Positions 37,081 to 45,101 of a DNA stretch of 64,000 nt are shown one piece after another. Origin of the DNA: Mesorhizobium sp. B2-1-8 (GTDB taxonomy: Bacteria; Pseudomonadota; Alphaproteobacteria; Rhizobiales; Rhizobiaceae); contig NZ_CP083952.1 in the NCBI RefSeq assembly GCF_006442545.2, positions 124,001-188,000 on the forward strand. Reading direction: 5' to 3'. A model generated the notes under the pieces. It was not told where the DNA came from. It saw only the letters and a program-made list of their open reading frames with translations, and made no database searches. Within the stretch, counting starts at the first letter, position 1; every line of letters starts with the position of its first letter. A program made the translations under genes and the position numbers.

Positions 37081-38442
37081 ATGAGCCTCAAGCGTCCGCG
37101 TTCGCTGAAATGGAGCCTGGTGCTGCGCATCGCCTTGCTGCAATGCGCGATGCTGACGCTGATCATCGTCGGCATTCTCGTCGCATTGCTCGCCACCGGG
37201 CTCATTCCGCACGATTATGAAGACGGCACAATGGACGTGCTGGCGGATGCGGTGGCGCGTGACGCAGGCGGCAAGCTCGTCCTGCGCGAGACCGCGGACC
37301 TGACGAAGCTGCGATCCGAGGTCCCCGATCTCTGGTTCATCATCCGAGACAAGCAGGGCCAGCGGCTGCAGGAGGGCACCGTGCCGCCCATCTTCCAGCC
37401 TTTCGCCGGACTGCTGGATGCTATCAGCGACGCCCGTATCGACCACGCAATCGGGCAATCCGCGCCGCCGGAGGGAAAGATCCGCTGGACCGACACGGCG
37501 GCCGGCAATGTCCAGATCTTCACCGGCACCAAGGGCGGGCTTTCGCTGCTGCGCCTGCTCGGCCAGGCGCCGCAATTCTTCCTGCAAGGCATATTGCCGC
37601 TCGCCGGGCTGATGGCGCTGGCCACGCTGTTCGCGACGCCCTGGGTGGTTCGTGGCGCCCTTTCGGGGCTAGGCCATGCAGCCGCAGAGGCCGAACGCAT
37701 CGACATCGACCAGCGCGGCGTGCAGTTGCCGCTGAAGGACGTGCCGACGGAAGTGACACCGCTGGTCAAGGCGGTGAACGCAGCCCTTGCGCGGCTGGAC
37801 AAGGGCTATGAGCGCCACAAGCGTTTCCTCACCGACGCCGCCCATGAGCTCAGAACACCGGTCGCCATCCTCAACACGCGCCTGGCCTCGCTGCCGGCGA
37901 CACCGGAACGGGCACGGCTGCTGCAGGATGCGGCACGGCTTTCGACGCTGACCGACCAGTTGCTCGACCTGCAGCGGCTCGACCGGCAGACATCGCCTTT
38001 CGAAAAGGTCGATCTCGTGGCGATCGCGCGCGGCGTTATCGTCGACCTCGCGCCGATGGCGTTCTCGGCCGGCTACGAAATGTCGTTCGAGCCGGACAGC
38101 GACACGCTTTTTGCAACCGGCGACCGCACCGCGATCGAACGTGCGGTGACCAACATCGTCCAGAACGCCATCGAGCATGGCGGCCGCGCCGGCAAGATCA
38201 CCGTCGGCGTCACAACGCCCGCCGTCATAGAGGTCCGGGACGAAGGCGACGGCGTGCCGCCGGGCGAGCGGGAGCGCATTTTCGAGCCCTTCTACCGGCT
38301 GCGCCCGCAGGATCATGGCGCCGGCCTCGGCCTCAACCTCGTGCAGGAAATCATGCATCTTCATGGCGGCCGCATCGAAATCCTCGATGGCAAGCCCAGC
38401 GGCGCCTGCTTCAGGATGAGTTTTCGCGCTTTGCCGGCATAG
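37081..38442 (+). CDS. sensor histidine kinase
   Basis: A 453-residue inner-membrane sensor kinase. The first membrane span is about residues 14-40, a periplasmic sensor of about 125 residues follows, and the second span is about 168-190. A HAMP-like linker, the H-box FLTDAAHELRTPVAIL (phosphorylated His255), N-box NIVQNAIEHGG, G1 VRDEGDGVPPGER and G2 GAGLGLNLVQEIMHLHGG complete it. The sensor region has no recognisable domain. It is the partner of the response regulator 10 bases upstream. The signal is unknown, but the divergent lipid-related genes suggest an envelope cue (inference). Confidence 0.92.
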   Translation: MSLKRPRSLKWSLVLRIALLQCAMLTLIIVGILVALLATGLIPHDYEDGTMDVLADAVARDAGGKLVLRETADLTKLRSEVPDLWFIIRDKQGQRLQEGTVPPIFQPFAGLLDAISDARIDHAIGQSAPPEGKIRWTDTAAGNVQIFTGTKGGLSLLRLLGQAPQFFLQGILPLAGLMALATLFATPWVVRGALSGLGHAAAEAERIDIDQRGVQLPLKDVPTEVTPLVKAVNAALARLDKGYERHKRFLTDAAHELRTPVAILNTRLASLPATPERARLLQDAARLSTLTDQLLDLQRLDRQTSPFEKVDLVAIARGVIVDLAPMAFSAGYEMSFEPDSDTLFATGDRTAIERAVTNIVQNAIEHGGRAGKITVGVTTPAVIEVRDEGDGVPPGERERIFEPFYRLRPQDHGAGLGLNLVQEIMHLHGGRIEILDGKPSGACFRMSFRALPA

Positions 38443-38475
38443 CGTCGCCGCGAGTTCACAGGGACGCCGGCGCGT

Positions 38476-38511
38476 TTGACATCGCAGCTTATTGTAACTA
38501 ATTAAGTTACA
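38476..38511 (+). promoter_or_regulatory. promoter and operator of the Rrf2-trxB-like pair
   Basis: TTGACA at 38476-38481 can serve as -35, with TAATTA at 38499-38504 (17-base spacer) as a weak -10. TGTAAC-N7-GTTACA at 38493-38511 is a perfect inverted repeat that covers the -10 and ends on the A of the regulator's ATG. This is the usual layout of an autorepressed Rrf2 operator. Confidence 0.65.
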
Positions 38512-38960
38512 TGAAGCGCAACAGCCGTCTATCCTCCACCTTGCATATCCTCGTCCACATGGCCGAGAAACCCGATCAAGCGCTGACCTCCGAGCAGCTT
38601 GCCACCTTCATTCATACAAATCCGGTGGTGGTGCGCCGCACCATCGCCGGCTTGCGCGACGCCGGCATCGTCACCTCGTCGCGCGGGCATGGCGGCGGCT
38701 GGCTGCTCGGGCGCGCGCCCGAGAACATTTCCCTGGCCGAGATAAGCGTTGCCCTTGGCGAGACGCTGCTGCCGTTCAGCACCGAGCCGGAAAGCCCGGG
38801 CTGTCTCGTCGAGCAAGCGGTGATCGCCGTGCTCGACGATTTTCGCGTCGCGGCCGAGAGGCTGCTGGCGGAGAAGCTCAGCCGCATCACGCTGGCTGAC
38901 CTGACCGCCGATTTCCGCCGCCGTTTCGACCTCATTGGAGTTTCCAGCCATGCAGTATGA
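38511..38960 (+). CDS. Rrf2-family transcriptional regulator
   Basis: A 149-residue Rrf2 regulator of the YwnA-like branch. The N-terminal winged helix reads RLSSTLHILVHMAEKPDQAL and TNPVVVRRTIAGLRDAGIV, and the wing reads SSRGHGGGWLLGRAPENISL. Unlike IscR or NsrR it has no three-cysteine iron-sulfur motif; only one cysteine (PGCLVEQ) is visible. Redox sensing through that cysteine is possible but inferred. Its ATG begins inside the TGTAAC palindrome, so it probably represses itself and the overlapping thioredoxin-reductase-like gene. Confidence 0.88.
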   Translation: MKRNSRLSSTLHILVHMAEKPDQALTSEQLATFIHTNPVVVRRTIAGLRDAGIVTSSRGHGGGWLLGRAPENISLAEISVALGETLLPFSTEPESPGCLVEQAVIAVLDDFRVAAERLLAEKLSRITLADLTADFRRRFDLIGVSSHAV

Positions 38961-39849
38961 TCTTGCCGTCGTCGGCGGCAGCTTCGCCGGCCTGTCCGCG
39001 GCCATCCAGGGGGCGCGGGCGCGGCGCAACGTGCTGGTGATCGACGCCGGCCAGCCGCGCAACCGCTTTGCCGCGCATTCGCACGGCTTCCTCGGCCAGG
39101 ACGGGCGCACGCCAGGCGCCATCCTCGACGATGCCAGGCGGCAATTGCTTGCCTATCCGACGGCCAGGCTGGTCACCGCGCGTGCGGACAAAGCCATTGC
39201 GAACAGCGGCAGTGATTTCGAAATCACCATCGATGGCGGCGAGACATTCGGCGCCGCACGACTGGTGCTGGCAACCGGCGTGCGCGACATCCTGCCGGAG
39301 GTTCCCGGGCTTGCCGAGCAATGGGGCAAGACCGTGCTGCATTGCCCCTATTGCCACGGCTACGAGGTTTCCGGCGGACCGCTTGGCGTGCTCGCGACCG
39401 GCCCGATGTCCATGCATCAGGCGCAGCTGATTTCCGACTGGGGCGACGTCACGCTGCTCGGCAACGGCCTGATCGAGCCCACCGCCGAGGAGATGCTCGC
39501 GCTGGAGGACAAGAATGTAAGATTTGAGCCCGCGACGGTCAGCGAACTGAGGGAAGACGGCTCCGGCGGATTGGTTGTCCACCTGGACGGCGGCCGGAAG
39601 GCCGGCGTCAAAGCGATGTTCACCGCGCCCCGCAACACGATGGCGAGCCCGCTGGCCGAACAGCTCGGCTGCGGCTTCAAGGACGGCCTGCTCGGTCCGA
39701 CGATATCGGTCGATGACAGGCAGCAGACGACCGTTCCCGGCGTCTATGCCGCCGGCGACGCTGCGCGCGCGATGCACAACATCGCCTTCGCCGTGTCGGG
39801 CGGCACTTTCGCGGGCGTCTGTGCCCATCAATCCCTGGTGTTCGGCTAA
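38950..39849 (+). CDS. thioredoxin-reductase-like FAD oxidoreductase (CPYC)
   Basis: A 299-residue NAD(P)H-dependent flavoprotein. The FAD-binding start is LAVVGGSFAGLSAAIQGARA, the redox-active pair is Cys132-Cys135 (LHCPYCHGYE), and the C-terminal FAD contact is GVYAAGDAARAMHNIAFAVS. CPYC in place of the CATC of classical TrxB marks a divergent branch often paired with Rrf2 regulators. The physiological electron acceptor is unknown, and no thioredoxin gene is adjacent. The ATG at 38950 lies 11 bases inside the Rrf2 gene, preceded by GGAG. It ends convergently with the DeoR gene, the stop codons overlapping. Confidence 0.88.
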   Translation: MQYDLAVVGGSFAGLSAAIQGARARRNVLVIDAGQPRNRFAAHSHGFLGQDGRTPGAILDDARRQLLAYPTARLVTARADKAIANSGSDFEITIDGGETFGAARLVLATGVRDILPEVPGLAEQWGKTVLHCPYCHGYEVSGGPLGVLATGPMSMHQAQLISDWGDVTLLGNGLIEPTAEEMLALEDKNVRFEPATVSELREDGSGGLVVHLDGGRKAGVKAMFTAPRNTMASPLAEQLGCGFKDGLLGPTISVDDRQQTTVPGVYAAGDAARAMHNIAFAVSGGTFAGVCAHQSLVFG

Positions 39850-40622
39850 ATTCCGGCTTCGCCGCCGGCGATGCTGAGCCGCGCGCCGGCTTGTGCGAGG
39901 GCGGCTCCAACGTCATGCGGCGGCGCGCGGTCGGTGGCGAGTTCGGAAAAGCCGTCGAAGCCGCAGACCTGAACCAGCCCCTGGCGGCCGAACTTCGTGT
40001 GGTCGGTGACGACGAGCGAGCGCTGGCCTCTGGACAGCACCATGCGGGCGAATTCCGCCTCGTCCAGATCAAAGTCCATGACGCCCGTCACCGCATCCAC
40101 GGCGCCGGTCGAGATGATGGCGTGGCTGACCGAGAAGCGGCTGACGAACTCGATCGCCGACGTCCCGAACGCGGCGCCTGAATCGCTGCGCAGCTCGCCG
40201 CCCGCCATATAGACCTTGTTGCCGTTGATGGTGGCCAGCGTGCGGGCGATATCAGATGAGTTGGTGACGACCGTCAGGCGCCGGTGGCCGAGCAGTTCGC
40301 GCGCCAGGAACGACGTCGTGGTGCCGGTGTCGAGCATGATCGATTCGCCGTCGCGGATGGTGGCGGCAACCATGCGCGCGATGACGCGCTTGGCGTCGGC
40401 ATGCTCGCGCATGCGCCGTTCGAACGGTGCCTCGCCGATCATCGACGGCAGGCCGATGGCGCCATGCATCTTCAGAACCGAGCCGTCGCCGGTGAGCGGC
40501 TTGACGTCCCGCCGCACGGTTTCGAGTGAAACGCCCAACCGGTCGGCAAGGCTGGCGATGGTGACGGTTCCCTCTTCCTGCAACAGCCGCAGGATCTCGC
40601 CATGCCGTTTCGAGTGGACCAT
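39846..40622 (-). CDS. DeoR-family transcriptional repressor
   Basis: A 258-residue DeoR/GlpR-type regulator. The N-terminal helix-turn-helix is VTIASLADRLGVSLETVRRD, and the isomerase-like sensor domain has ESIMLDTGTTTSFLARELL, VVTNSSDIA, YMAGGELR and VVTDHTKFGRQG. The family usually binds a phosphorylated sugar or related metabolite. It is divergent from the phosphotransferase/flavoprotein genes across a 418-base gap, so it is the likely controller of that module, with a phosphorylated product of the kinase as a plausible effector (inference). Confidence 0.9.
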   Translation of the reverse strand: MVHSKRHGEILRLLQEEGTVTIASLADRLGVSLETVRRDVKPLTGDGSVLKMHGAIGLPSMIGEAPFERRMREHADAKRVIARMVAATIRDGESIMLDTGTTTSFLARELLGHRRLTVVTNSSDIARTLATINGNKVYMAGGELRSDSGAAFGTSAIEFVSRFSVSHAIISTGAVDAVTGVMDFDLDEAEFARMVLSRGQRSLVVTDHTKFGRQGLVQVCGFDGFSELATDRAPPHDVGAALAQAGARLSIAGGEAGI

Positions 40623-41040
40623 ATGTGCGCGTCCCAGAATTTGCCCGCTTCTATGGCATTCCTAGCGCTTTTAAAGGAATTGCCTATACTTTCGGGCAAA
40701 ATACCCAAAAAAGGTCACATCTTTTTATTGACAGAAGGGCAACCCTGGCGTGAAATCCACCCTCAATAGGGTTCGGAGCTGCAGCGGGAGGTTAATTGGC
40801 AGAGCCGCAACTCATTGACCGGACAGCCCGTAACGTGTCTGGCTCAAGGAATTTTCAGATCCGCGGGGGCGGATGCCGGGCTCAAAAGTCTGGCCAAGGG
40901 GCTCGTCGGTGCGGTGCGGGATACCGATCCTGGCGTCCCGCACCGACGAGATTGTTTGCGTTTCTCCCCGCCGTCATTGCGCTGCCCATGGCGCCTTGTC
41001 GAAACCCGGCAAACCAGGCCAGCAAACCAGGGATGATTTC
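40623..41040 (+). promoter_or_regulatory. divergent promoter region and long structured leader
   Basis: This 418-base non-coding region has a good rightward promoter: TTGACA at 40728-40733, 17-base spacer, TGAAAT at 40751-40756. That predicts a leader of about 280 bases before the GTG at 41041. Within the leader, CTCGTCGGTGCG (40902-40913) is complementary to CGCACCGACGAG (40939-40950), a 12-base stem that can extend inward. It is followed by TTGTTTGCGTTTCT, which resembles a weak attenuator. Partial GGGCAA/TTGCCC repeats between 40670 and 40745 may be DeoR sites. Confidence 0.5.
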
Positions 41041-41928
41041 GTGATTGCCGAAGACCGCATCCGCGCCCTTCCCTGCTGGACGGGCGCCATCGAGATCGCA
41101 CCGCTGCCCGGCGGCTTGAGCAATGCCAATTATGTGGTCACCGATACGGCTGGCAAACATGTCGTGCGCTTCGGCCAGGATTATCCGTTCCACCATGTCT
41201 TCCGCGAACGCGAGGTGATGACCGCGCGAGCGGCGCACGCTGCCGGCTTCGCACCGGCGGTCCATTATGCCGAACCAGGAATCCTGGTGACGGCGTTTCT
41301 TGGCGCCAAAACCTATCTGGCCGAGGACGTGCGCGCCAATCTCGGCCGCGTCGCGGCGCTGATGCGCGGCTTTCACCGGGAGATGCCCAACCATATCTCC
41401 GGCGCCGGCTTCATGTTCTGGGTGTTTCACGTCATCCGCGACTATGCGCGCACGCTTGACGAGGGCAACAGCCGCAAGCGCGGTGACCTGCCGCGCTTTC
41501 TGGCGCTCGCCGACGAACTGGAGCGCGCCCAGAAACTGCTGCCGATCGTCTTTGGCCACAATGATCTCTTGCCGGCCAATATTCTCGACGACGGCAGCAG
41601 GCTGTGGCTGATCGATTTCGAATATGCCGGCTTCAACACAGCAATGTTCGACCTTGCCGGCGTCGCTTCGAACGCGGGCATGAGCGACGAGGAATCCTTC
41701 GCCTTCCTGACCGCCTATTTCATGAAGGAACCGGACGAGGCGATCCGCCGCTCGCACGCAGCCATGCAATGCGCCTCGCTGCTGCGCGAGGCGATGTGGA
41801 GCATGGTGTCGGAGCTCTATCTCGACGCGCCCGGCATCGACTACGTCGCCTATACCGAGGAAAACCTGGCGCGGCTCGACGCGGCGCTGGAAAACTACCG
41901 GACAAAATACGGGATCCTGAAATCATGA
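41041..41928 (+). CDS. choline-kinase-like phosphotransferase (APH fold)
   Basis: A 295-residue kinase of the aminoglycoside/choline phosphotransferase fold. The ATP-side start is PLPGGLSNANYVV, the catalytic loop (Brenner motif) is VFGHNDLLPANILDDG, and the metal-binding DFE is LIDFEYAGFNTAMFDLAG. Substrates in this group include choline, ethanolamine and thiamine. The start is GTG at 41041 after AGGGATGATT; the open frame upstream belongs to the leader. Its stop overlaps the flavoprotein start (ATGA), so the two are translationally coupled, which links phosphorylation to oxidation of a methylated amine (inference). Confidence 0.85.
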   Translation: MIAEDRIRALPCWTGAIEIAPLPGGLSNANYVVTDTAGKHVVRFGQDYPFHHVFREREVMTARAAHAAGFAPAVHYAEPGILVTAFLGAKTYLAEDVRANLGRVAALMRGFHREMPNHISGAGFMFWVFHVIRDYARTLDEGNSRKRGDLPRFLALADELERAQKLLPIVFGHNDLLPANILDDGSRLWLIDFEYAGFNTAMFDLAGVASNAGMSDEESFAFLTAYFMKEPDEAIRRSHAAMQCASLLREAMWSMVSELYLDAPGIDYVAYTEENLARLDAALENYRTKYGILKS

Positions 41929-44378
41929 CCTTGCCTAGCCAGGCCGCGATCGTCGTCATCGGCGGCGGCATCATCGGCTGTTCGACGGCCTATCATCTGG
42001 CGCGCGACCACAAGGCCGACGTGGTGCTGCTCGAACAGGGCAAGCTGACCTCGGGCTCGACCTGGCATGCCGCCGGCCTGGTCGGGCAATTGCGCTCTTC
42101 GGCCTCGATCACGCGGGTGCTGAAATATTCCGTCGATCTCTACAAGGGGCTGGAGGCCGAGACCGGCCTTGCCACCGGCTGGAAGATGACCGGCTGCCTC
42201 AGGCTCGCCACCAATGCCGACCGCTGGACCGAGTACAAAAGGCTGGCGACGACGGCGAAAAGCTTCGGTATGGACATGCATTTGCTGTCTCCGGCGGAGG
42301 TCAAGGCGATGTGGCCGCTGATGGAGACCGGCGATCTCGTCGGCGCGTCCTGGCTGCCGACCGACGGCCAGGCGAGCCCTTCCGACATCACGCAGTCGCT
42401 GGCCAAGGGCGCGCGCATGCATGGCGCCAAACTCTATGAGGAGGTGCGCGTCACCGGTTTCGAGATGAAGGGCGACCGCATCACGGCGGTGAAGACCAAT
42501 CAGGGCGACATCGCCTGTGACAAGGTCGTGAACTGCGCCGGGCAATGGGCACGACAGGTCGGCGCCATGGCCGGCATCGATGTGCCGCTGCAGCCGGTGA
42601 AGCACCAGTACATCATCACCGAGAAGATCGCGGGGCTGGCCACCGATGCGCCGACGCTGCGCGACCCCGATCGGCGCACCTATTTCAAGGAAGAGGTCGG
42701 CGGCCTGGTGATGGGCGGCTATGAGCCGAACCCGCAGGCCTGGACAACCGGTCTGCCCGGGGGCGACGTGCCCGATGACTGGGAGTTCCGGCTGTTCGAC
42801 GACGACTACGATCATTTCGAGCAGCACATGGCGCAGGCGATCGCACGCGTGCCGGCGCTGGAGACGGTCGGCGTCAAGCAGATGATCAACGGGCCGGAGA
42901 GCTTCACGCCGGACGGCAATTTCATCCTCGGCGTAGCGCCCGAATGCGCCAACATGTTCGTCGGCGCCGGCTTCAACGCCTTCGGCATCGCGTCGGGCGG
43001 CGGCGCAGGCTGGGTGCTGGCGCAATGGGTGGTCGATGGCGAGGCGCCGCTCGACCTGTGGGTGGTCGACATCAGGCGCTTTTCCAACCTGCACCGCGAC
43101 CGGCACTGGGTGTGTGAGCGCACGCTGGAAGCCTATGGCAAGCACTACACGATCGGCTTCCCGCACGAGGAATACGTTTCCGGCCGGCCGCGCATCGTCT
43201 CGCCGCTCTACGACAGGCTGAAAGACCATCGCGCCGTCTTCGGATCCAAGCTCGGCTGGGAGCGGCCTAACTGGTTCGCGCCGGAGGGCGTCGAGCCAAA
43301 GGACATCTATTCGATGGGCCGGCAGAACTGGTTCGCCGCCGTCGGCGACGAACACCGGCATGTGCGCGAGCATGTCGGCATCTTCGACCAGTCGTCCTTC
43401 GCCAAGTATGAGTTGAGCGGGTCCGACGCGGCGAAGGCCCTGGACTGCATCTGCGCCAACGATGTCGGCAAGCCGGTTGGCCGGCTGACCTACACGCAAC
43501 TCCTCAACACGCGCGGCGGCATCGAGGCCGACCTGACGGTGTCGCGGCTTGGCGAGGAAAAATTCTACATCGTCACCGGCACAGGTTTCCGCAACCATGA
43601 CGCCTCGTGGATCAGCGACCATATTGGCGAGGGCCTCGATGCCCAGCTCGCCGATGTCACCGAGGATTTCGGCACGCTGTCGCTGATGGGACCGCGTGCC
43701 CGCGACGTGCTTTCGGCGGTGACCGGGAGTGACGTGTCGAATGCCGGCTTCCCGTTCGGTCATGTGCGCGAGATCACAATAGCCGGCTACACAGTGCGGG
43801 CGCTGCGCGTCACCTATGTAGGCGAACTGGGCTGGGAGTTGCATGTGCCGATCGCTGCCACCGGCGAAGTCTTCGACGAGCTGATGGTCGCCGGCGGGAA
43901 ACACGACATCCGGCCGGTCGGCTACCGCGCGCTGGAATCGCTGCGGCTGGAAAAGGGCTATCGCGCCTGGGGCTCCGACATCACGCCCAATGACACGCCG
44001 CTGGAGGCCGGGCTCGGCTGGGCGGTCAAGCTGCGCAAGAACACCGACTTCGTCGGACGGCGCGCGCTCGAGAAGGTTGGCGGCGCGTCCCTGAAGAAGC
44101 GCTTTGCCGGCTTCACGGTCGACGATCCGGAGATCGTGCTCGTTGGGCGCGAGACCATCCTGCGCGATGGCGAGCCGGTGGGCTATCTGACCAGCGGCGG
44201 CTATGGCTACACGGTCGGCAAGAATATCGGCTATGGCTATGTGCGCAACGCCGACGGGGTGAGCGACGATTTCCTCGCCTCGGGCAGCTATGAACTGGTG
44301 GTCGCGATGCAGCGGACGCCGGCTAAACTCTATTTCGAGCCGCTATACGACCCGGCAATGGAGCGAGTGAAGGCTTAA
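41925..44378 (+). CDS. dimethylglycine/sarcosine-dehydrogenase-like flavoprotein with GcvT domain
   Basis: An 817-residue two-half enzyme. The N-terminal DAO-type FAD domain has VVIGGGIIGCSTAYHLARDH and LTSGSTWHAAGLVGQ, where His48 is the usual covalent FAD site of this family. The C-terminal half is GcvT-like (folate-binding): SMGRQNWFAAVGDEHRHV, YTQLLNTRGGIEADLTVSRL and SLRLEKGYRAWGSDITPNDT. Such enzymes oxidatively demethylate N-methyl amino acids and pass formaldehyde to tetrahydrofolate. The exact substrate (dimethylglycine, sarcosine or another) is open. It is coupled to the upstream phosphotransferase and ends four bases into the convergent methyltransferase gene. Confidence 0.9.
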   Translation: MTLPSQAAIVVIGGGIIGCSTAYHLARDHKADVVLLEQGKLTSGSTWHAAGLVGQLRSSASITRVLKYSVDLYKGLEAETGLATGWKMTGCLRLATNADRWTEYKRLATTAKSFGMDMHLLSPAEVKAMWPLMETGDLVGASWLPTDGQASPSDITQSLAKGARMHGAKLYEEVRVTGFEMKGDRITAVKTNQGDIACDKVVNCAGQWARQVGAMAGIDVPLQPVKHQYIITEKIAGLATDAPTLRDPDRRTYFKEEVGGLVMGGYEPNPQAWTTGLPGGDVPDDWEFRLFDDDYDHFEQHMAQAIARVPALETVGVKQMINGPESFTPDGNFILGVAPECANMFVGAGFNAFGIASGGGAGWVLAQWVVDGEAPLDLWVVDIRRFSNLHRDRHWVCERTLEAYGKHYTIGFPHEEYVSGRPRIVSPLYDRLKDHRAVFGSKLGWERPNWFAPEGVEPKDIYSMGRQNWFAAVGDEHRHVREHVGIFDQSSFAKYELSGSDAAKALDCICANDVGKPVGRLTYTQLLNTRGGIEADLTVSRLGEEKFYIVTGTGFRNHDASWISDHIGEGLDAQLADVTEDFGTLSLMGPRARDVLSAVTGSDVSNAGFPFGHVREITIAGYTVRALRVTYVGELGWELHVPIAATGEVFDELMVAGGKHDIRPVGYRALESLRLEKGYRAWGSDITPNDTPLEAGLGWAVKLRKNTDFVGRRALEKVGGASLKKRFAGFTVDDPEIVLVGRETILRDGEPVGYLTSGGYGYTVGKNIGYGYVRNADGVSDDFLASGSYELVVAMQRTPAKLYFEPLYDPAMERVKA

Positions 44379-45007
44379 CTCACGCGCAAGGCGAGGCCAC
44401 GACTCGGGACGGTATCAGCCTCCCCGGGCATCGAGACGTAAGGGCGGGTTTCCTCGGCGCGGGTGACGAGACCTTGCGCCTCGAGTTCCGCGATGCGCGC
44501 GGCAAAACCCTGATCCCACAGCGTGTTCTTGACCGTCAGCACGATCACCCCGCCCGGCCGGCAGATACGGATCAGTTCGTCCAAGCCCTCGGCGCCGACA
44601 TGACCCGAGGTGAACACGCCGGCCGAGATGATACCGGCATAGGTGTCGTTGGCAAAAGGCAAGGCGCCGCCGAGCGCCAGGCAATGCAGCGCCGAATAGA
44701 CGCCCTTGCGCGCGGCCTGATCCAGCATGCCTTGCGAGATGTCCAGCCCCTCGACCTGGGGATAGCCGGCAATATCCAGCCATTCGCCGATCAGCCCGGT
44801 ACCGGCGCCGGCGTCGAGCAACGGGGCTGAGCCGCGCGGCAGATGGCGGGCCAGCAAGGCAAGGCAGATCGTCGGATGGCGGTAGCCGGCGGCCGACATG
44901 TCGGCGTCATAGGTCTGCGACCACCTGTCATAGAGTGCCGCCACCTCTTCCGGGCGCTTGGCCGCGTAGACCTCGCCAAGTGCGCCATGGTGTTTGCTGT
45001 CCGTCAC
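44375..45007 (-). CDS. class I SAM-dependent methyltransferase (WBSCR27-like)
   Basis: A 210-residue methyltransferase. LYDRWSQTYDADMSAAGY precedes motif I APLLDAGAGTGLIGEWLDIA, then VEGLDISQGMLDQAARKGVY and LDELIRICRPGGVIVLTVK. This is the small WBSCR27/TehB-like layout, and the acceptor is unknown. I use the GTG at 45007 because GGTGG precedes it and the N-terminus VTDSKHHGALGEVYAAKRPE is family-like. It is divergent from the second phosphotransferase (94-base gap) and overlaps the flavoprotein stop convergently. Confidence 0.82.
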   Translation of the reverse strand: MTDSKHHGALGEVYAAKRPEEVAALYDRWSQTYDADMSAAGYRHPTICLALLARHLPRGSAPLLDAGAGTGLIGEWLDIAGYPQVEGLDISQGMLDQAARKGVYSALHCLALGGALPFANDTYAGIISAGVFTSGHVGAEGLDELIRICRPGGVIVLTVKNTLWDQGFAARIAELEAQGLVTRAEETRPYVSMPGEADTVPSRGLALRVS

Positions 45008-45101
45008 GTGTCCACCAATCCCTCGTCTTGCCGGGATGATAGCCAAACGGCGAAAATTGTGGAACCGTTGCGGCGAAGAAATAGCGCGTGGGGACGCAGG
45101 C

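Noticed and set aside
40788..40830. tRNA-like string (TTAATTGGCAGAGCC) in the leader before the kinase gene
   Set aside because: It resembles a D-loop, but no acceptor stem, anticodon stem or TTCGA T-loop can be drawn.
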